From contig OX422197.1 in the NCBI GenBank assembly GCA_949130485.1, forward strand, positions 5,627,193 to 5,691,192: 64,000 nucleotides of DNA. Direction: 5' to 3'. This stretch comes from Agelas oroides. Taxonomy: Eukaryota > Porifera > Demospongiae > Agelasida > Agelasidae. Below the pieces are notes generated by a model. It searched no databases and was not told where the DNA came from. It saw only the letters and a program-made list of their open reading frames with translations. Shown here piece after piece: positions 41,535 to 54,879 of this stretch. Numbering within the stretch: position 1 is the first letter of the stretch; each line of letters opens with the position of its first letter. The translations under genes were made by a program, and so were the position numbers.

Positions 41535-44500
41535 AAATTTCATTATTCATGTCAGCCAACAAGTAGCAGTTTACAGTGGGGAGCATGGGACACATCTTGT
41601 GGTAGTGATGGTCACAAGCCTCTGTCATTCCCTCGGCTTTGTGTAGTGACACTTTCCCATAAAGGAAATAGTCAAATTCTGCACTGTAATCATTCTCACT
41701 GTGATAAAAGGAGAGCAGTAGGGATGGAGAAGAGGGAGGGAAAAAAGATGGTAAAAGTCTGATGCTGAGAACACCACTAATTGTGATGCACAGAGTAAAC
41801 ACTCTTTCCTAAAGCACATCTTAGCATACCATGTGATAAGGTGCAGTGGACTTACTTTGGCATTCCATGGAGGCGCATTCGGCAGACGAGCATTACTACC
41901 ATTACACAGTCTCCATGCATCATGCCTTGGGCAAAATGGTTGTACATCATCTGAAGGATGGTGAGGGAGGAGAGGGGAAGGGAGAGGAGAAGATAGGAAA
42001 GAAAGGAAAGTCACAATATTATCCTTTATTGTTTGGTTACATATGCTAGCACTGCACGTACACACTCGCCATACCACACCACACACACACCCTCTCCATA
42101 CAAACCTGGTAGGTGATAATGGACAGCTTCTCAACCATTTCCTTCAGGTTGGTATTCCCACTCAGAACCACCTGGAATACACCAACGAAGAACCGCATGG
42201 AACTCTGGTATAGGAAGTACACCTGTGAGAGAGAAACCCTTGTATTATGAGAGCTGTTTGGGGACATCATATGGGACATATAAGCAGGCTAGGAAACCAA
42301 TTGCTCATGAAACTCCAAGACAATCTGCCATACTTCAACACTAAAAGCTACTTTGTAAACAAGTTTTAAGTTTGTGAGCATCTTGGGGTGTAATTTACTT
42401 GTAAACAACACTGAGACAAAGACAACACCAACCTTGGCCTCCACTGTGGTGAGGTCTTCCTTCATGGTGTTTGCCTCAGTAATGAGGATGGCATATTCCT
42501 CCTTGTATTTGGCAAAACTGTTCTCCAGATCATGCATAATGCCATCCATCTCTTCTGCCTTCATGCAAGATGTCGCTTCTTGTGCCTCTATGTCTTGTCG
42601 CAGTGGGTCCACACATTTTAGCATGTCTGCATAGTCAGTTGAGAAGTTGATGAGTGTAGGAATGACATTCTCTTGGATCAGAACACTGTTGATGGATGTC
42701 CACTCTGTAGCAGGTTCCCCAGTCAGTGGGTAGATAGTCTCCATGCTCATTTTCATAAGTCGTGGAGACAGAGGGAGGAAGCGAACCTTAACCAGGTGTT
42801 GGTTCTTCATTGTCTTGACAGCTGTACACAAAACAAGGTGGAGCTAATCACCAAAACCTTCTGCCAATCGCCTGAGCAGTAGAAGTCCGTAAAGTTTATT
42901 GTGGAAGAATAGGCAACTTTGTGTGCTCAGAAGACCTGGCCAGCTATTTATAACTGCAGCAATTGACAAACTGCACATGTGGTTTCGCTCAAGTAATCAA
43001 CAAATGCTTTCGTCAGTCCCTCAAAAGAGGAGTTTACAAGCCGTATAAGTCCGTAAAACTTCATTTCTGCAAACAGGGCAGGCTACTTTTTGTGCACGAG
43101 TAAGCAACTCTGCGTGCTCGTCAGCCATGGTTAGCTATTTTCACATGATTACAATGCTGTGGTTGACAAAGTGCTCATTCAGCCCTTGCAGCAGGCTATT
43201 TTTCACGCAAGAATAAGGAACTCCGTGTGCTCGTCAGCCATGGCTAGTTATTTGACATGATTGTATTGCTGCAGTCTGCCGTATAAGTCCGTAAAAGTTC
43301 GTTACTACACTTGCAGCAGGCTACTTTTCACACAACAGTAAGTAACTCCGCGTGCTCTGCAGCCATGGTTAGCTGCGGTTGACAAAATGTACATGGGGCC
43401 CCTTGTAGAGTGATTTGTAAAGCAGTCATGTAGAAAGGCAACATACGCGTGTAACATACGTGCTTTTTGGTGAAATAAATTTCACATAGATCTTTTCAGC
43501 ACACTCTCCAGTAACATTAAATTAGCTCAGTAAATCTATTTCTGTACAGGAGCATTTCATCATTTCATTCCCCCTTCTCCTCACCATTCATTCTCTCCTC
43601 AAGCATTCACCTCTCACGACATCACCTCTCTCCTCACCATTTTCCTCTCTCCTCATCATTTGCCTTTCTCCTCACCATTAACACACCTCTCTTCACCCCT
43701 TGCTTGAGCTTCTAGGGTGTTCTTCCGCTCATGTTCTTTCTTCTTGGTGGAGAGGGAGACCTGGAGCTCCTCCAATTAGTCCACCATCTCTCTGATGTTA
43801 TGTAGGCCCACCATGCGTAAACCAACTACACTGAACTTTGATCTTGAACTCTTTGGATCTGCACCCATTCTGCACATCTGAAAACTGCTTTTCAGTACAG
43901 ACTACAACTCAAAGAAGATTGGTCAAAATGTCACGTGTACTTGTGGTTTTGTTCTGTAATCTGGTTGGTACCGCCACATCCACACAGTGTGGTTTTATTA
44001 AAGGTTTATGATTTTAGTTTAGTTAGTTGTTTGATTTGGAAAATTATAGTTTCCTGCTTTTACAATTATTTTGGTTAGTTTTAGTGTTAGGTACTTAAAC
44101 TCCAAATTCCCTTACTAGAAGGTATTTAGTTATAGCATTAAGCTTCATGTGGAGTAGTTTTCAGTTTCGTACAGTTACAGTTTCTTCTTGGGTGTTTTAG
44201 TTTAGTTTAGTTATAGTTTCCAGTTTTGCCCAAACATGTTAGTTAGTTATAGTTCAACTAAAGCCATACTATGTAAAAGTTATTTACTTATAGTTATAGT
44301 TAAATAAGACAACACTGGTGACGGAAGTCAGCAGCTTTTCCCACAAATATTATTAGGCTCTCTCCTCCCAGCATTTTAAGGAAACAGCCTGGGAACAAGG
44401 CTAGTACGTGTGTATGTGGAAGTCAGTATAGACACACATGGTGCTTACTGATGATTCATGTTCCCACTCACATAGTGCATGATGAAGTCTGGGTAGTAAC

Positions 44501-44927
44501 GTGGGGTAACAGCCATGGTGGAGTCACCCTGCTTGACCAGGCAGATGCGCATGGTGCAAGGTGTGATATGGATGTGTTAATGGTTACTTGACGGTGAGTG
44601 GGCTGCTGAGGAAGTGCTGAATACACCAGAGGTAAATAGTTAGCAAAAACATACTGTTGAGAGTGAGAGAGTGGTGGCAAAGGGGAAGGGGGAGGGGGCG
44701 GGGAATGAGGGAAAGGAGGGGAAGGAGAGGAAGGAGGAAACACAAGAGAAGGAAGGAAGGAGGTGAACAAAATAATAACAGAAACAAACTACATATGCAT
44801 CTAATATACAAATATACTGTACTAACAATCATATCTGATTTCTCAAGGTTTACTTTGTTGGTGAACTCGTACCCCACTTGGTAGATGGCGCCAGTGGCCT
44901 AGACTCCAAACCAGTTCAGCACACATC
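41535..44927 (-). pseudogene. DYNC1H1: dynein heavy chain pseudogene, unit 2
   Basis: Same exon remnants and the same two shared stops as unit 1. The main stalk exon spans 42433-42821 (389 bp, frame open). The last exon remnant carries a deletion of about 13 bp (AEFDYFLYGK ... LLADMNNEIC instead of LLADVMDWNN), shared with units 3, 4 and 6. The motif LEELQ is again preceded by a TAA. Confidence 0.9.
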
Positions 44928-46029
44928 TGCAAGGAACAAGGACATGTGTATGTACATGACCAGGGAAGTTCGACAGGGCTGAATAATAACTACAATCCAA
45001 TTTATATTGGTAAAGGTTTATGCAGATCCCCCCAAGATCAAAATGTTGCATGCTGTGTGCATTGCAAAGTCAATCATAGTTTGCACTACTGGAAAACCAA
45101 CTACCTCAGTAGTCTAGAGATGAGTACTAGCTGCCATTGAGCACCTATTGAAACTCACATCATGAAAAGTTTGTAAGAAAAGATACATGGACAGGAGTTC
45201 ATTACACTACTAGCTTCCAACTTCCTCGTTGATTAAATCATGACAAAAATCTAGCATTTATTATAATTGATGATTTAGACCATCATTTGTGGAAAATGGG
45301 TTTTGTAAAACAAGCCAAAAATGGTCTTGTGACATAACTTGTTGGTTATATAAAGACACCAATGTTCCAAGTCTTTTCTCAGTGACAAGTTAGTCTTCTT
45401 GCTCACCTACCGAGTAAAGCTTGTAGGTCTGCCACACCTCAGCACTCCAGCAGCTGTAGGACATGGACAATACTTATTCTCTAGTGTAATATAATTTACT
45501 GATGAGGGATAACTCACCCTTGCTACCTATTGAAAAGCTTAGGTGTTGTTGAAATCTGTTCTAGAACCTTCTCATCATCAAACTCTACCAGTGTGTCAAC
45601 AGTAATGCACATCATGTTATGCTTATGCTTACTATACAAGGTGTTTGTGCCACTCTGATATGGCATGTTTGTACTAGAGCAGACTACAGTTCAGTGTGAA
45701 TGGAAAGTAGAATATTTTGTGTGATTTCAAGGAAATACAGTATATGGACACGATCGCAAAGTGCTGTGTAGTTTCTCAATACTTAGCGAAATCGAGATTG
45801 TGTCATTTGCATGAAGATGTACCAACTTGAAATCATCCTTGTCATGCACACAGTATTGTAATTCACTGTAAATTTGACATATCAACAATTCATTCTTCAA
45901 AATTCCAAACAAAATTCAAACAATGAGTTTACTAATGCAAATAGTAATGTCCCATAGCTAACAGGTTGCAGTTTACTTGGTACAATAATCATAAATGTTA
46001 AACAAAATTCAAAATCTACTAATGCACAA

Positions 46030-49000
46030 ATTTCATTATTCATGTCAGCCAACAAGTAGCAGTTTACAGTGGGGAGCATGGGACACATCTTGTGGTAGTG
46101 ATGGTCACAAGCCTCTGTCATTCCCTCGGCTTTGTGTAGTGACACTTTCCCAGAAAGGAAATAGTCAAACTCTGCACTGTAATCATTCTCACTGTGATAA
46201 GAGGAGAGCAGTAGGGATGGAGAAGAGGGAGGGAAAAAAGAAGCTAAAAGTCTGATGCTGAGAACACCACTAATTGTGATGCACAGAGTAAACACTCTTT
46301 CCTAAAGCACATCTTAGCATATCATGTGATAAGGTGCAGTGGACTTACTTTGGCATTCCATGGAGGCGCATTCGGCAGACGAGCATTACCACCATTACAC
46401 AGTCTCCATGCATCATGCCTTGGGCAAAATGGTTGTACATCATCTGAAGGATGGTGAGGGAGAAGAGGGGAAGGGAGAGGAGAAGATAGGAAAGAAAGGA
46501 AAGTCACAATATTATCCTTTAATGTTTGGTTACATATGCTAGCACTGCACGTACACACTCGCCATACCACACCACACACACACCCTCTCCATACAAACCT
46601 GGTAGGTGATAATGGACAGCCTCTCAACCATTTCCTTCAGGTTGGTATTCCCACTCAGAACCACCTGGAATACACCAACGAAGAACCGCATGGAACTCTG
46701 GTATAGGAAGTACACCTGTGAGAGAGAAACCCTTGTATTATGAGAGCTGTTTGGGGACATCATATGGGACATATAAGCAGGCTAGGAAACCAATTGCTCA
46801 TGAAACTCCAAGACTATCTGCCATACTTCAACACTAAAAGCCACTTTATAAGCACGTTTTAAGTTTGTGAGCATCTTGGGGTGTAATTGACTTGTAAACA
46901 ACACTGAGACAAAGTACACCAACCTTGGCCTCCACTGTGGTGAGGTCTTCCTTCATGGCGTTTGCCTCAGTAATGAGGATGGCATATTCCTCTTTGTATT
47001 TGGCAATACTGTTCTCCAGATCATGCATAATGCCATCCTTCTCTTCTGCCTTCATGCAAGATGTCGCTTCTTGTGCCTCCATGTCTTGTCGCAGAGGGTC
47101 CACACATTTTAGCATGTCTGCATAGTCAGTTGAGAAGTTGATGAGTGTAGGAATGACATTCTCTTGGATCAGAACACTGTTGATGGATGTCCACTCTGTA
47201 GCAGGCTCCCCAGTCAGTGGGTAGATACTCTCCATGCTCATTTTCATAAGTCGTGGAGACAAAGGGAGGGAGTGAACCTTAACCAGGTGTTGGTTCTTCA
47301 TTGTCTTGACAGCTGTACACAAAACAAGGTGGAGCTAATCACCAAAACCTTCTGCCAATCGCCTGAGAAGTAGAAGTCCGTAAAGTTTATTGTGGAAGAA
47401 TAGGCAACTTTGTGTGCTCAGAAGACCTGGCCAGCTATTTATAACTGCAACAATTGACAAACTGCACATGTGGTTTCGCTCAAGTAATCAACAAATGCTT
47501 TCGTCAGTCCCTCAAAAGAGGAGTTTACAAGCCGTATAAGTCCGTAAAACTTCATTTCTGCAAACAGGGCAGGCTACTTTTTGTGCACGAATAAGCAACT
47601 CCGCGTGCTCGTCAGCCATGGTTAGCTATTTTCACATGATTACAATGCTGTGGTTGACAAAGTGCTCATTCAGCCCTTGCAGCAGGCTATTTTTCACGCA
47701 AGAATAAGGAACTCTGCGTGCTCGTCAGCCATGGCTAGTTATTTGACATGATTGTATTGCTGCAGTCTGCCGTATAAGTCCGTAAAAGTTCGTTACTACA
47801 CTTGCAGCAGGCTACTTTTCACACAACAGTAAGTAACTCCGCGTGCTCTGCAGCCATGGTTAGCTGCGGTTGACAAAATGTACATGGGGCCCCTTGTAGA
47901 GTGATTTGTAAAGCAGTCATGTAGAAAGGCAACATATGCGTGTAACATACGTGCTTTTTGGTGAAATAAACTTTACATAGATCTTTTCAGCACACTCTCC
48001 AGTAACATTAAATCAGCTCAGTAAATCTATTTCTGTACAGGAGCATTTCATCAAATCATTCCCCCTTCTCCTCACCATTCATTCTCTCCTCAAGCATTCA
48101 CCTCTGTCGACATCATTCACCTCTCTCCTCACCATTTTCCTCTCTCCTCATCATTTGCCTTTCTCCTCACCATTAACACACCTCTCTTCACCCCTTGCTT
48201 GAGCTTCTAGGGTGTTCTTCCGCTCATGTTCTTTCTTCTTGGTGGAGAGGGAGACCTGGAGCTCCTCCAATTAGTCCACCATCTCTCTGATGTTATGTAG
48301 GCCCACCATGCGTAAACCAACTACACTGAACTTTGATCTTGAACTCTTTGGATCTGCACCCATTCTGCACATCTGAAAACTGCTTTTCAGTACAGACTAC
48401 AACTCAAAGAAGATTGGTCAAAATGTCACTTGTACATGTGGATTTGTTCTGTAATCTGGTTGGTACCGCCACATCCACACAGTGTGGTTTATTAAAGGTT
48501 TATGATTTTAGTTTAGTTAGTTGTTTGATTTGGAAAATTATAGTTTCCTGCTTTTACAATTATTTTGGTTAGTTATAGTGTTAGGTACTTAAACTCCAAA
48601 TTCCCTTACTAGAAGGTATTTAGTTATAGCATTAAGCTTCATGTGGAGTAGTTTTCAGTTTCGTACTGTTAAGGTTTCTTCTTGGGTGTTTTAGTTTAGT
48701 TTAGTTATAGTTTCCAGTTTTGCCCAAACATGTTAGTTAGTTATAGTTCAACTAAAGCCATACTATACAAAAGTTATCTAGTTATAGTTATAGTTAAATA
48801 AGACAACACTGGTGACAGAAGTCAGCAGCTTTTCCCACAAATATTACTAGGCTCTCTCCTCCCAGCATTTTAAGGAAACAGCCTGAGAACAAGGCTAGTA
48901 CGTGTGTACGTGTAAGTCTGTATAGACACACATGGTGCTTACTGATGATTCATGTTCCCACTCACATAGTGCATGATGAAGTGTGGGTAGTAACGTGGGG

Positions 49001-49422
49001 TAACAGCCACGGTGGAGTCACCCTGCTTGGCCAGGCAGATGCGCATGGTGCAAGGTGTGATATGGATGTGTTAATGGTTACTTGACGGTGAGTGGGCTGC
49101 TGAGGAAGTGCTGAATACACCAGAGGTAAATAGTTAGCAAAAACATACTGTTGAGAGTGAGAGAGTGGTGGCAAAGGGGAAGGGGGAGGGGGCGGGGAAT
49201 GAGGGAAAGGAGGGGAAGGAGAGGAAGGAGGAAACACAAGAGAAGGAAGGAAGGAGGTGAACAAAATAATAACAGAAACAAACTACATATGCATCTAATA
49301 TACAAGTATACTGTACTAAACAAATCACATCTGATTTCTCAAGGTCTACTTTGTTGGTGAACTCGTACCCCACTTGGTAGAGGGCGCCAGTGGCCTAGAC
49401 TCCAAACCAGTTCAGCACACAC
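46030..49422 (-). pseudogene. DYNC1H1: dynein heavy chain pseudogene, unit 3
   Basis: Stalk exon 46924-47312, 389 bp, frame open, with KDGIMHDLENSIAKY. It shares the stops in the AAA4-end and coiled coil 1 exons, the missing microtubule-binding segment and the short form of the last exon. Differences from unit 2 are scattered substitutions. Confidence 0.9.
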
Positions 49423-50529
49423 CTGCAGGGAACAAGGACATGTGTATGTACATGACCAGGGAAGTTCGGCAGGGCTGAATAATAACTACAATCCAATTTA
49501 TATTGGTAAAGGTTTATGCAGATCCCCCCAAGATCAAAATGTTGCATGCTGTGTGCATTGCAAAGTCAATCATAGTTTGCACTACTGGAAAACCAACTAC
49601 CTCAGTAGTCTAGAGATGAGTACTAGCTGCCGTTGAGCACCTATTGAAACTCACATCATGAAAAGTTTGTAAGACAAGATACATGGACAGGAGTTCATTA
49701 CACTACTAGCTTCCAACTTCCTCGTTGATTGAATCATGACAAAAATCTAGCATTGATTATAATTGATGATTTAGACCATCATCCATTTGTGGAAAATGGG
49801 TTTTGTAAAACAAGACAAAAATGGTCTTGTGACATAACTTGTTGGTTATATAAAGACACCAATGTTCCAAGTCTATTCTCAGTGACAAGTTAGTCTTCTT
49901 GCTCACCTACCGAGTAAAGCTTGTAGGTCTGCCACACCTCAGCACTCCAGCAGCTGTAGGACATGGACAATACTTATTCTCTAGTGTAATATAATTTACT
50001 GATGAGGGATAACTCACCCTTGCTACCTATTGAAAAGCCTAGGTGTTGTTGAAATCTGTTCTAGAACCTTCTCATTATAAAACTCTACCAGTGTGTCAAC
50101 AGTAATGCACATCATGTTATATTTATGCTTACAATACAAGGTGTTTGTACCACTCTGATATGGCATGTTTGTACTAGAGCAGACTACAGTTCAGTGTGAA
50201 TGGAAAGTAGAATATTTTGTGTGATTTCAAGGAAATACAGTATATGGACACGATCGCAAAGTGCTGTGTAGTTTCTCAATACTTAGCGAAATCGAGATTG
50301 TGTCATTTGCATGAAGATGTACCAACTTGAAATCATCCTTGTCATGCACACAGTACTGTAATTCACTGTAAATTTGACATATCAACAATTCATTCTTCAA
50401 AATTCCAAACAAAATTCAAACAATGAGTTTACTAATGCAAATAGTAATGTCCCATGGCTAACAGGTTGCAGTTTACTTGGTACAATAATCATAAATGTTA
50501 AACAAAATTCAAAATCTACTAATGCACAA

Positions 50530-53500
50530 ATTTCATTATTCATGTCAGCCAACAAGTAGCAGTTTACAGTGGGGAGCATGGGACACATCTTGTGGTAGTG
50601 ATGGTCACAAGCCTCTGTCATTCCCTCGGCTTTGTGTAGTGACACTTTCCCATAAAGGAAATAGTCAAATTCTGCACTGTAATCATTCTCACTGTGATAA
50701 AAGGAGAGCAGTAGGGATGGAGAAGAGGGAGGGAAAAAAGATGGTAAAAGTCTGATGCTGAGAACACCACTAATTGTGATGCACAGAGTAAACACTCTTT
50801 CCTAAAGCACATCTTAGCATACCATGTGATAAGGTGCAGTGGACTTACTTTGGCATTCCATGGAGGCGCATTCGGCAGACGAGCATTACCACCATTACAC
50901 AGTCTCCATGCATCATGCCTTGGGCAAAATGGTTGTACATCATCTGAAGGATGGTGAGGGAGAAGAGGGGAAGGGAAAGGAGAAGATAGGAAAGAAAGGA
51001 AAGTCACAATATTATCCTTTATTGTTTGGTTACATACGCTAGCACTGCACGTACACACTCACCATACCACACCACACACACACCCTCTCCATACAAACCT
51101 GGTAGGTGATAATGGACAGCTTCTCAACCATTTCCTTCAGGTTGGTATTCCCACTCAGAACCACCTGGAATACACCAACGAAGAACCGCATGGAACTCTG
51201 GTATAGGAAGTACACCTGTGAGAGAGAAACCCTTGTATTATGAGAGCTGTTTGGGGACATCATATGGGACATATAAGCAGGCAAGGAAACCAATTGCTCA
51301 TGAAACTCCAAGACAATCTGCCATACTTCAACACTAAAAGTCACTGTGTAAACAAGTTTTAAGTTTGTGAGCATCTTGGGGTGTAATTTACTTGTAAACA
51401 ACACTGAGACAAAGCACACTAACCTTGGCCTCCACTGTGGTGAGGTCTTCCTTCATGGCGTTTGCCTCAGTAATGAGGATGGCATATTCCTCTTTGTATT
51501 TGGCAAAACTGTTCTCCAGATCATGCATAATGCCATCCATCTCTTCTGCCTTCATGCAAGATGTCGCTTCTTGTGCCTCCATGTCTTGTCGCAGTGGGTC
51601 CATACATTTTAGCATGTCTGCATAGTCAGTGGAGAAGTTGATGAGTGTAGGAATGATATTCTCTTGGATCAGAACACTGTTGATGGATGTCCACTCTGTA
51701 GCAGGCTCCCCAGTCAGTGGGTAGGTACTCTCCATGCTCATTTTCATAAGTCGTGGAGACATAGGGAGGGACCGAACCTTAACCAGGTGCTGGTTCTTCA
51801 TTGTCTTGACAGCTGTACACAAAACAAGGTGGAGCTAATCACCAAAACCTTCTGTCAATTGCCAGAGCAGTAGAAGTCCGTAAAGTTTATTGTGGAAGAA
51901 TAGGCAACTTTGTGTGCTCAGAAGACCTGGCGAGCTATTTATAACTGCAGCAATTGACAAACTGCACATTTGGTTTCGCTCAAGTAATCAACAAATGCTT
52001 TCGTCAGTCCCTCAAAAGAGGAGTTTACAAGCCGTATAAGTCCGTAAAACTTCATTTCTGCAAACAGGGCAGGCTACTTTTTGTGCACGAGTAAGCAACT
52101 CCGCGTGCTCGTCAGCCATGGCTAGTTATTTGACATGATTGTATTGCTGCAGTCTGCCGTATAAGTCCGTAAAAGTTCGTTACTACACTTGCAGCAGGCT
52201 ACTTTTCACACAACAGTAAGTAACTCCGCGTGCTCTGCAGCCATGGTTAGCTGCGGTTGACAAAATGTACATGGGGCCCCTTGTAGAGTGATTTGTAAAG
52301 CAGTCATGTAGAAAGGCAATATATGCGTGTAACATATGTGCGTTTTGGTGAAATAAACTTTACATAGATCTTTTCAGCACACTCTCCAGTAACATTAAAT
52401 TAGCTCAGTAAATCTATTTCTGTACAGGAGCATTTCATCAAATCATTCCCCCTTGTCCTCACCATTCATTCTCTCCTCAAGCATTCACCTCTGTCGACAT
52501 CATTCACCTCTCTCGACATCATTCACCTCTCTCCTCATCATTTGCCTTTCTCCTCACCATTAACACACCTCTCTTCACCCCTTGCTTGAGCTTCTAGGGT
52601 GTTCTTCCGCTCATGTTCTTTCTTCTTGGTGGAGAGGGAGACCTGGAGCTCCTCCAATTAGTCCACCATCTCTCTGATGTTATGTAGGCCCACCATGCGT
52701 AAACCAACTACACTGAACTTTGATCTTGAACTCTTTGGATCTGCACCCATTCTGCACATCTGAAAACTGCTTTTCAGTACAGACTACAACTCAAAGAAGA
52801 TTGGTCAAAATGTCACTTGTACATGTGGTTTTGTTCTGTAATCTGGTTGGTACTGCCACATCCACACAGTGTTGTTTTATTAAAGGGTCATGCTTTTAGT
52901 TGTTTGATTTGGAAAATAGTGTTTAGTTACAGTTTTTACAATTATTTTGGTTACTAAAACTCCAAATTCCCTTACTAGAAGGCATTTAGTTATAGCATTA
53001 AGCTTCATGTGGAGTAGTTTTCTGTTTTGTACAGTTACGGTTTCTTCTTGGGTGTTTTAGTTTAGTTTAGTTATAGTTTCCAGTTTTGCCTAAACATGTT
53101 AGTTAGTTATAGTTCAACTAAAGCCATACTATGTAAAAGTTATTTACTTATAGTTATAGTTAAATAAGACAAAACTGGTGAAGGAAGTCAGTAGCTTTTC
53201 CCAAAAATATCACTAGGCTCTCTCCTCCCAGCATTTTAAGGAAAGAGCCTGGGTACAAGGCTAGTACGTGTGTACGTGGAAGTCTGTATAGACACACATG
53301 GTGTTTACTGATGATTCATGTTCCCACTCACATAGTGCATGACGAAGTCTGGGTAGTAGCTAATGTGGTGTTACAGCCATGGTGGAGTCGCCCTGCTTGG
53401 CCAGGCAAATGCGCTTGGTGCAAGGTGTGATTGATGTGTTAATGGTTACTTGACAGTGAGTGGGCTGCTGAGGAAGTTCAAAATACACCAGAGGGCAAAA

Positions 53501-53773
53501 GCATACTGTTGGGAGAGCGAGAGGGGTTGGTAGCAAAGGGGAAAGAGTGGGCAAGGATAGGTTAGATGAAGAATGAGAGGAAGGAGAGGAAGGAGGAGAG
53601 AGAAGAGAAAAAAGCAAACAAAATAATAAAAGAAACAAACTACATATAATATACAAGTATACTGTACTAAACAGATCACATCTGATTTGTCAAGGTCTAC
53701 TTTGTTGGTGAACTCGTACCCCACTTGGTAGAGGGTGCCAGTGGCCTAGACTCCAAACCAGTTCAGCACATAC
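50530..53773 (-). pseudogene. DYNC1H1: dynein heavy chain pseudogene, unit 4 (with a diverged 5' part)
   Basis: Stalk exon 51424-51812, 389 bp, open. The AAA4-side portion (about 52860-54700) is visibly more diverged than in the other units. Its second exon reads PLVYFELPQQPTHCQVTINT through ICLAKQGDSTMAVTP in a single frame (53360-53500), where the other five units need frame changes because they are 2 bp longer at this point. It has lost one intronic subrepeat of about 112 bp and carries the short form of the last exon. Confidence 0.88.
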
Positions 53774-54879
53774 CTGCAGGGAACAAGGACATGTGCATGT
53801 ATATGACCAGGGAACCTCAGCTGGGCTGAATAATAATTACAATACAATTTACATTGGATAAGGTTTATGCAGATCCCCCACATCAAAATGTTGCATGCTG
53901 TGTGCATTGCAAACTCAATCATAGTTTGCACTACTCGAAAACCAACTACCTCAGTAGTCTAGAGATGAGTACTAGCTGCCGTTGAGCACCTATTGAAACT
54001 CACATCATGAAAAGTTTGTAAGACAAGATACATGGACAAGAGTTCATTACACTACTAACTTCCAACTTCCTCGTTGATTGAATCATGACCAAAATCTAGC
54101 ATTGATTATAGTTGATGATTTAGACCATCGTTGGTTGAAAAAATGTTTTTGTAAAACAGGCCAAAAATGGTCTTGTGACATAGCTTGTTGGATATATAAA
54201 GATACCAATGTTCCAGTTGTGTTCCAAGTCTTTTCTCAGTGACAAGTTAACCTTCTTGCTCACCTACCGAGTCAAGCTTATAGGTCTGCCACACCTCAGC
54301 ACTCCAGCAGCTGTAGGACATGGACAATACTTGTAATATAATGTACTGATGAGGGATAACTCACCCTTGCTACCCATTCAAAAGCCTAGCTGTTGGTGAA
54401 ATTTGTTCTAGAACCTTCTCATTATAAAACTCTACCAGTGTGTCAACAGTAATGCACATCATGTTATATTTATGCTTACTATACAAGGTGTTTGTACCAC
54501 TCTGATATGGCATGTTTGTACTAGAGCAGACTACAGTTCAGTCTGAATGGAAAGTAGAATATTTTGTGTGATTTCAAGGAAATACTGTATGGACAGGATC
54601 ACAAAGTGCTGTGTAGTTTCTCAATACTTAGCGAAATCGAGATTATGTCATTTGCATGAAGATCATCTGACTTGAAATTGTCCTTCTCATGCACAGAGTA
54701 CTGTAATTCACTGTAAATTTGACACATCAACAATTCATTCTTCAAGATTCCAAACAAAATTCAAACAATGAGTTTACTAATGCAAATAGTAATGTCCCAT
54801 AGCTAACAGGTTGCAGTTTACTTGGTACAATAATCCTAAGTGCTAAACAAAATTCAAAATCTATTAATGCACAAATTTC

